Of a stretch of DNA of 45,143 nucleotides, positions 42,935-45,143 are shown one piece after another. The notes beneath the pieces are model-generated. The model had not been told where the DNA came from, ran no database searches, and saw only the letters and a list, made by a program, of their open reading frames with translations. The DNA lies in NCBI GenBank assembly GCA_947476145.1, contig CANJPH010000017.1, forward strand, positions 1 to 45,143, written 5' to 3'. Made by a program: the position numbers and the translations under genes. The stretch is from Bacteroidota bacterium. Lineage in GTDB: Bacteria; Bacteroidota; Bacteroidia; Chitinophagales; Chitinophagaceae. Numbering within the stretch: position 1 is the first letter of the stretch; each line of letters begins with the position of its first letter.

Positions 42935-43369
42935 TTAGTTGTCCTCCCTCCAGCGCTTCACATCATACTGTATGGAGTTTAAAGCATGTCCGTTGTCTAT
43001 CGCATTTAAAAAACTATTTAATGCTTTGCCCAAAACACTTAAGGTATTGGTAAGCTCGTTTTTACCCAATACACTACTAATGGTTTCTTTCTTGTTGCCA
43101 AAATAATAAGTAGGCTCTTTTTTAATAAGCAGCATATCATTTAATAAATGTTGCATGAGCACATTGCCTGCTGCATCTAACGCAATGGCCACTTCGATAA
43201 AATAAATAGTGAGCCATCTAAATTTTAATGAAAATATTTGACGCACTAAAGTATATACAAAACCAATGGGTGCTGTAGTGACCAATAAAACAAAGGCAAT
43301 GCCAAAAAGCAGCAAACTCTTCATAAAATCTAGTGCAAGATTATTTTTCATAAAATTATTTTTTAGCAT
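42935..43369 (-). CDS. Small membrane protein of unknown function
   Basis: A 144-residue protein that I do not recognise. It has a strong helix LDFMKSLLLFGIAFVLLVTT followed by APIGFVYTLVRQIF and a second hydrophobic stretch WLTIYFIEVAIALDAAGNVL. The carboxyl half is soluble and charged, with a repeated LGK-containing helix (SSVLGKNELTNTLSVLGKAL) and ends NSIQYDVKRWRED. It lies 15 bases upstream of the glycosyltransferase gene on the same strand, so the two may be cotranscribed. The divergent neighbour is the caspase gene. Confidence 0.6.
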   Translation of the reverse strand: MLKNNFMKNNLALDFMKSLLLFGIAFVLLVTTAPIGFVYTLVRQIFSLKFRWLTIYFIEVAIALDAAGNVLMQHLLNDMLLIKKEPTYYFGNKKETISSVLGKNELTNTLSVLGKALNSFLNAIDNGHALNSIQYDVKRWREDN

Positions 43370-43532
43370 CTTTTCTAGTTAGAAAATAGAGAGTATTTAA
43401 TGGTGATTTATGTTTGCGCACAAACACCTAGAATCCTTTCTAGTAAAGCATCGTATACGATTTATTAAATATAAAAATATAATTTGATACTGTGCTTTTT
43501 AATTCTACATTCAGATTATAAAATTAAAAATT

Positions 43533-44336
43533 ATGAAAAATAAAGCACTACTAGTAGGTATTAATCAATACCCCAATCCAAGCAATGAACTAAGAGGTTG
43601 TGTAAATGATGTTTTAGACATGGAGCATTATATAGCGGAGACGCATAAAGTATATGCCAAAGAAAATATCAAGAAGCTCACCGATCAACAGGCCACTAAA
43701 CAAGCTATTGTACAACAAATAAAATGGTTACTAGCCGAGGCCAGTGCTGGAGACTCTTTACTGTTTCATTATAGTGGTCATGGCGCACAAGTACCCACGC
43801 AAAACAGGTTACTAGAAAAAGATGGATTGGATGAAATTATCTGTCCCTATGATTTTGATGGTAGCCCTGCCACAACTTTAAGGGATAAGGAATTTGCAGC
43901 GCTGTTTGCTACTATTCCCAAGGACGTGCACTTTGTATGGATATCGGATAGCTGCCATGCCGAGGACTTGAGCAGGGAGCCTTTGATGTGCAATGCGGCT
44001 AATGAGATGAGGTATCGATACTTTCATGGGTTAAACCCAGCCATGAGCAGGGCTAACAATAGTCAGATTACAACCGGCCTCGCCCCTATTGCACAACCCT
44101 TAAACGGTGCTTTACTAAGCGCCTGCGCTTCCCATGAACTAAGTGCGGATGCCATTATTAATAACCGATTTAATGGTGCGTTTACGTATTACTTAATACA
44201 GAACCTAAAATTATACGGGGCCGATAAAAGCATGCAGGAAATAGTTGGCTATGTAAATGTAGACCTTAACAAAAACGGCTACGATCAAAACCCTCAAACG
44301 GAGGGTTTACTGGAGCAAAAAACTTTCTTTCTTTAA
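43533..44336 (+). CDS. Caspase-family (C14, metacaspase-type) peptidase
   Basis: A 267-residue C14 domain without a signal peptide. The opening strand KNKALLVGINQYP and RGCVNDVLDMEHYI are typical. The catalytic dyad is visible: His83 in LLFHYSGHGAQ and Cys141 in FVWISDSCHAED. The segment DGLDEIICPYDFDG is typical of metacaspase/orthocaspase proteins, which cut after Arg or Lys. No extra recognition domain is fused. The second gene follows after 15 bases, so they form a pair. Such proteases act in stress, cell death or defence, or in housekeeping; which one cannot be told. The protein ends near the domain boundary. Confidence 0.9.
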   Translation: MKNKALLVGINQYPNPSNELRGCVNDVLDMEHYIAETHKVYAKENIKKLTDQQATKQAIVQQIKWLLAEASAGDSLLFHYSGHGAQVPTQNRLLEKDGLDEIICPYDFDGSPATTLRDKEFAALFATIPKDVHFVWISDSCHAEDLSREPLMCNAANEMRYRYFHGLNPAMSRANNSQITTGLAPIAQPLNGALLSACASHELSADAIINNRFNGAFTYYLIQNLKLYGADKSMQEIVGYVNVDLNKNGYDQNPQTEGLLEQKTFFL

Positions 44337-44351
44337 CCCAAAACTAAAAAT

Positions 44352-44960
44352 ATGAATACGATATTTAACCAATTGTCAAAACACCTATTAGTAGTTCTTT
44401 TAACTGTTGTTGTGGCGTCTGCGCAAGCGCAGCCGCCAACCCCCTCTAATCCTCTTCCTCCTCAAGGCCTCCTCTCCCGCCTCATAGAAATTAAATACAG
44501 TAGCGAACTGTATGTAGAAACCAAATTAAAATCAGAAACCTTAACGGCAGCACAAAAGGATACCGCCCTCGCAACTTATAATACCCTACGTTGGAAGGTA
44601 GACGGTTTTGTGTATCAACTAAGTAGTGAAATGATTGCTAGAAATAGTCCAAGGGCCTGGCGCAAACTAAATGAATGGTGTTTGCAGGGGAAGGACGATG
44701 CACAGCAATTGAAAAAATTACAAAACTTACAAGACTTTAATGAGATTGAAAACTTTTATGCGACTAAGATAAAGCCCTTTGTGATCCTCGTCACCAAAAC
44801 CCTAAACCTCACTACCAATGTATTTTATTTATTAAAAGACTCTTACACCATTATTAAAGGGATGAGTGATTTAAAAACACAAAAGACCATGGCACTCATT
44901 GAACTTATGGATCATACCAGATTAATGAGTGTTGGGGAGTTGAGGAAGGGGGTGAAATAA
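44352..44960 (+). CDS. Secreted helical protein paired with the caspase gene
   Basis: A 202-residue protein that I do not recognise. It has a signal peptide (LLVVLLTVVVASAQAQ), then a Pro-rich stretch (PPTPSNPLPPQGLL) whose DNA is locally C-rich, then mostly helices (IEIKYSSELYVETKLKSETL, LKKLQNLQDFNEIENFYATK and a final TMALIELMDHTRLMSVGE; the first is given as IEIKYSSELYVETKL in its core). The start is 15 bases after the caspase stop, so the two are cotranscribed. Caspase is cytoplasmic by its sequence while this protein is exported, so direct contact is doubtful. Confidence 0.6.
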   Translation: MNTIFNQLSKHLLVVLLTVVVASAQAQPPTPSNPLPPQGLLSRLIEIKYSSELYVETKLKSETLTAAQKDTALATYNTLRWKVDGFVYQLSSEMIARNSPRAWRKLNEWCLQGKDDAQQLKKLQNLQDFNEIENFYATKIKPFVILVTKTLNLTTNVFYLLKDSYTIIKGMSDLKTQKTMALIELMDHTRLMSVGELRKGVK

Positions 44961-44963
44961 AAA

Positions 44964-44981
44964 ACCCACCGGGGGGTGGGT
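44964..44981 (-). terminator. Hairpin terminator, minus-strand polarity
   Basis: ACCCACC (44964-44970) pairs with GGTGGGT (44975-44981) around GGGG. On the minus strand it is followed by TTTTTT, so it should stop transcription arriving from the right, from a gene beyond the window. It may also serve the plus-strand pair that ends at 44960. The remaining 160 bases to the window end hold no visible gene. Confidence 0.55.
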
Positions 44982-45143
44982 AAGGTAATAAAGTTTTAAG
45001 AAGTACTAAATTGCGCACAACTTAAATAGTTTTAAATAAATATTAGGCTGTTATTTTAAGGCGCATTTTAGAAGAAAAAACAACTTAGTGACTGTTTAGC
45101 GTGTTCTATGATGATTGAGAAATAATGGGTTTAGTGTGGACCA

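Noticed and set aside
1..45143. CRISPR arrays, rRNA genes, insertion sequences
   Set aside because: No regularly spaced repeats, no rRNA-like sequence and no transposase gene could be found by reading.

Overview
The window looks like a chromosomal segment of a Bacteroidota bacterium, most likely a Chitinophagaceae-type organism. The base composition is AT-rich. There is an Alternative Complex III plus caa3-type oxidase block (actABCDEF-ctaCD-ctaB-two subunit III genes-subunit IV-SCO-DUF420), a SusC-type TonB receptor segment, and lineage-typical small families (DUF5522, DUF2490, DUF6787, DUF6364). The one clear promoter -7 box found fits the Bacteroidota TAnnTTTG pattern. The species cannot be named from the sequence alone.

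Layout. 1-6.2 kb (+): the end of a beta-propeller gene, then a compact operon with a planctomycete-type cytochrome (DUF1549/DUF1553) protein, a Tat-exported DUF1501 protein and a membrane cytochrome c/leucine-rich-repeat mosaic. 6.2-16.4 kb (-): a secreted alpha-galactosidase-like hydrolase, a ThuA-domain protein and a hexuronate catabolic operon (ExuT-like MFS carrier, KDPG aldolase, KDG kinase, UxaC). The operon's first gene is an in-frame chimera of a SusC amino-terminal half and an altronate dehydratase that lacks most of its SAF domain. 16.6-21.7 kb: a DUF2490 protein, a lipoprotein gene whose start is out of frame by one base in an A run, a DAO-family oxidoreductase, a PIN/DUF6364 toxin-antitoxin pair, TrmB, DUF5522 and an alkyltransferase-like protein. 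21.7-37.3 kb (-): the respiratory operon. 37.6-45.1 kb: a DUF6787-PurN fusion, a YefM-YoeB module whose toxin has no ATG/GTG/TTG start, a secreted protein, a tetratricopeptide-like membrane protein, tRNA-Arg(CCU), an XRE regulator, a HigBA module bracketed by 13-bp direct repeats, a WecG/TagA glycosyltransferase, a membrane protein, and an orthocaspase followed by a secreted helical protein.

How the genes work together. The 6-16 kb block would import hexuronates and convert them through KDG and KDPG to pyruvate and glyceraldehyde-3-phosphate; the tagaturonate reductase step is not in the window. The respiratory block would oxidise menaquinol (ACIII) and pass electrons through cytochromes c to a CuA-containing oxidase, with heme O synthesis (CtaB) and copper insertion (SCO, DUF420) encoded alongside. 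The 38.5-42 kb stretch is accessory in character: two toxin-antitoxin modules, a solitary regulator and a tRNA. The most notable observations are the SusC::UxaA chimera, the hidden YoeB toxin, the DUF6787::PurN fusion, the repeat-flanked HigBA cassette and the orthocaspase pair.
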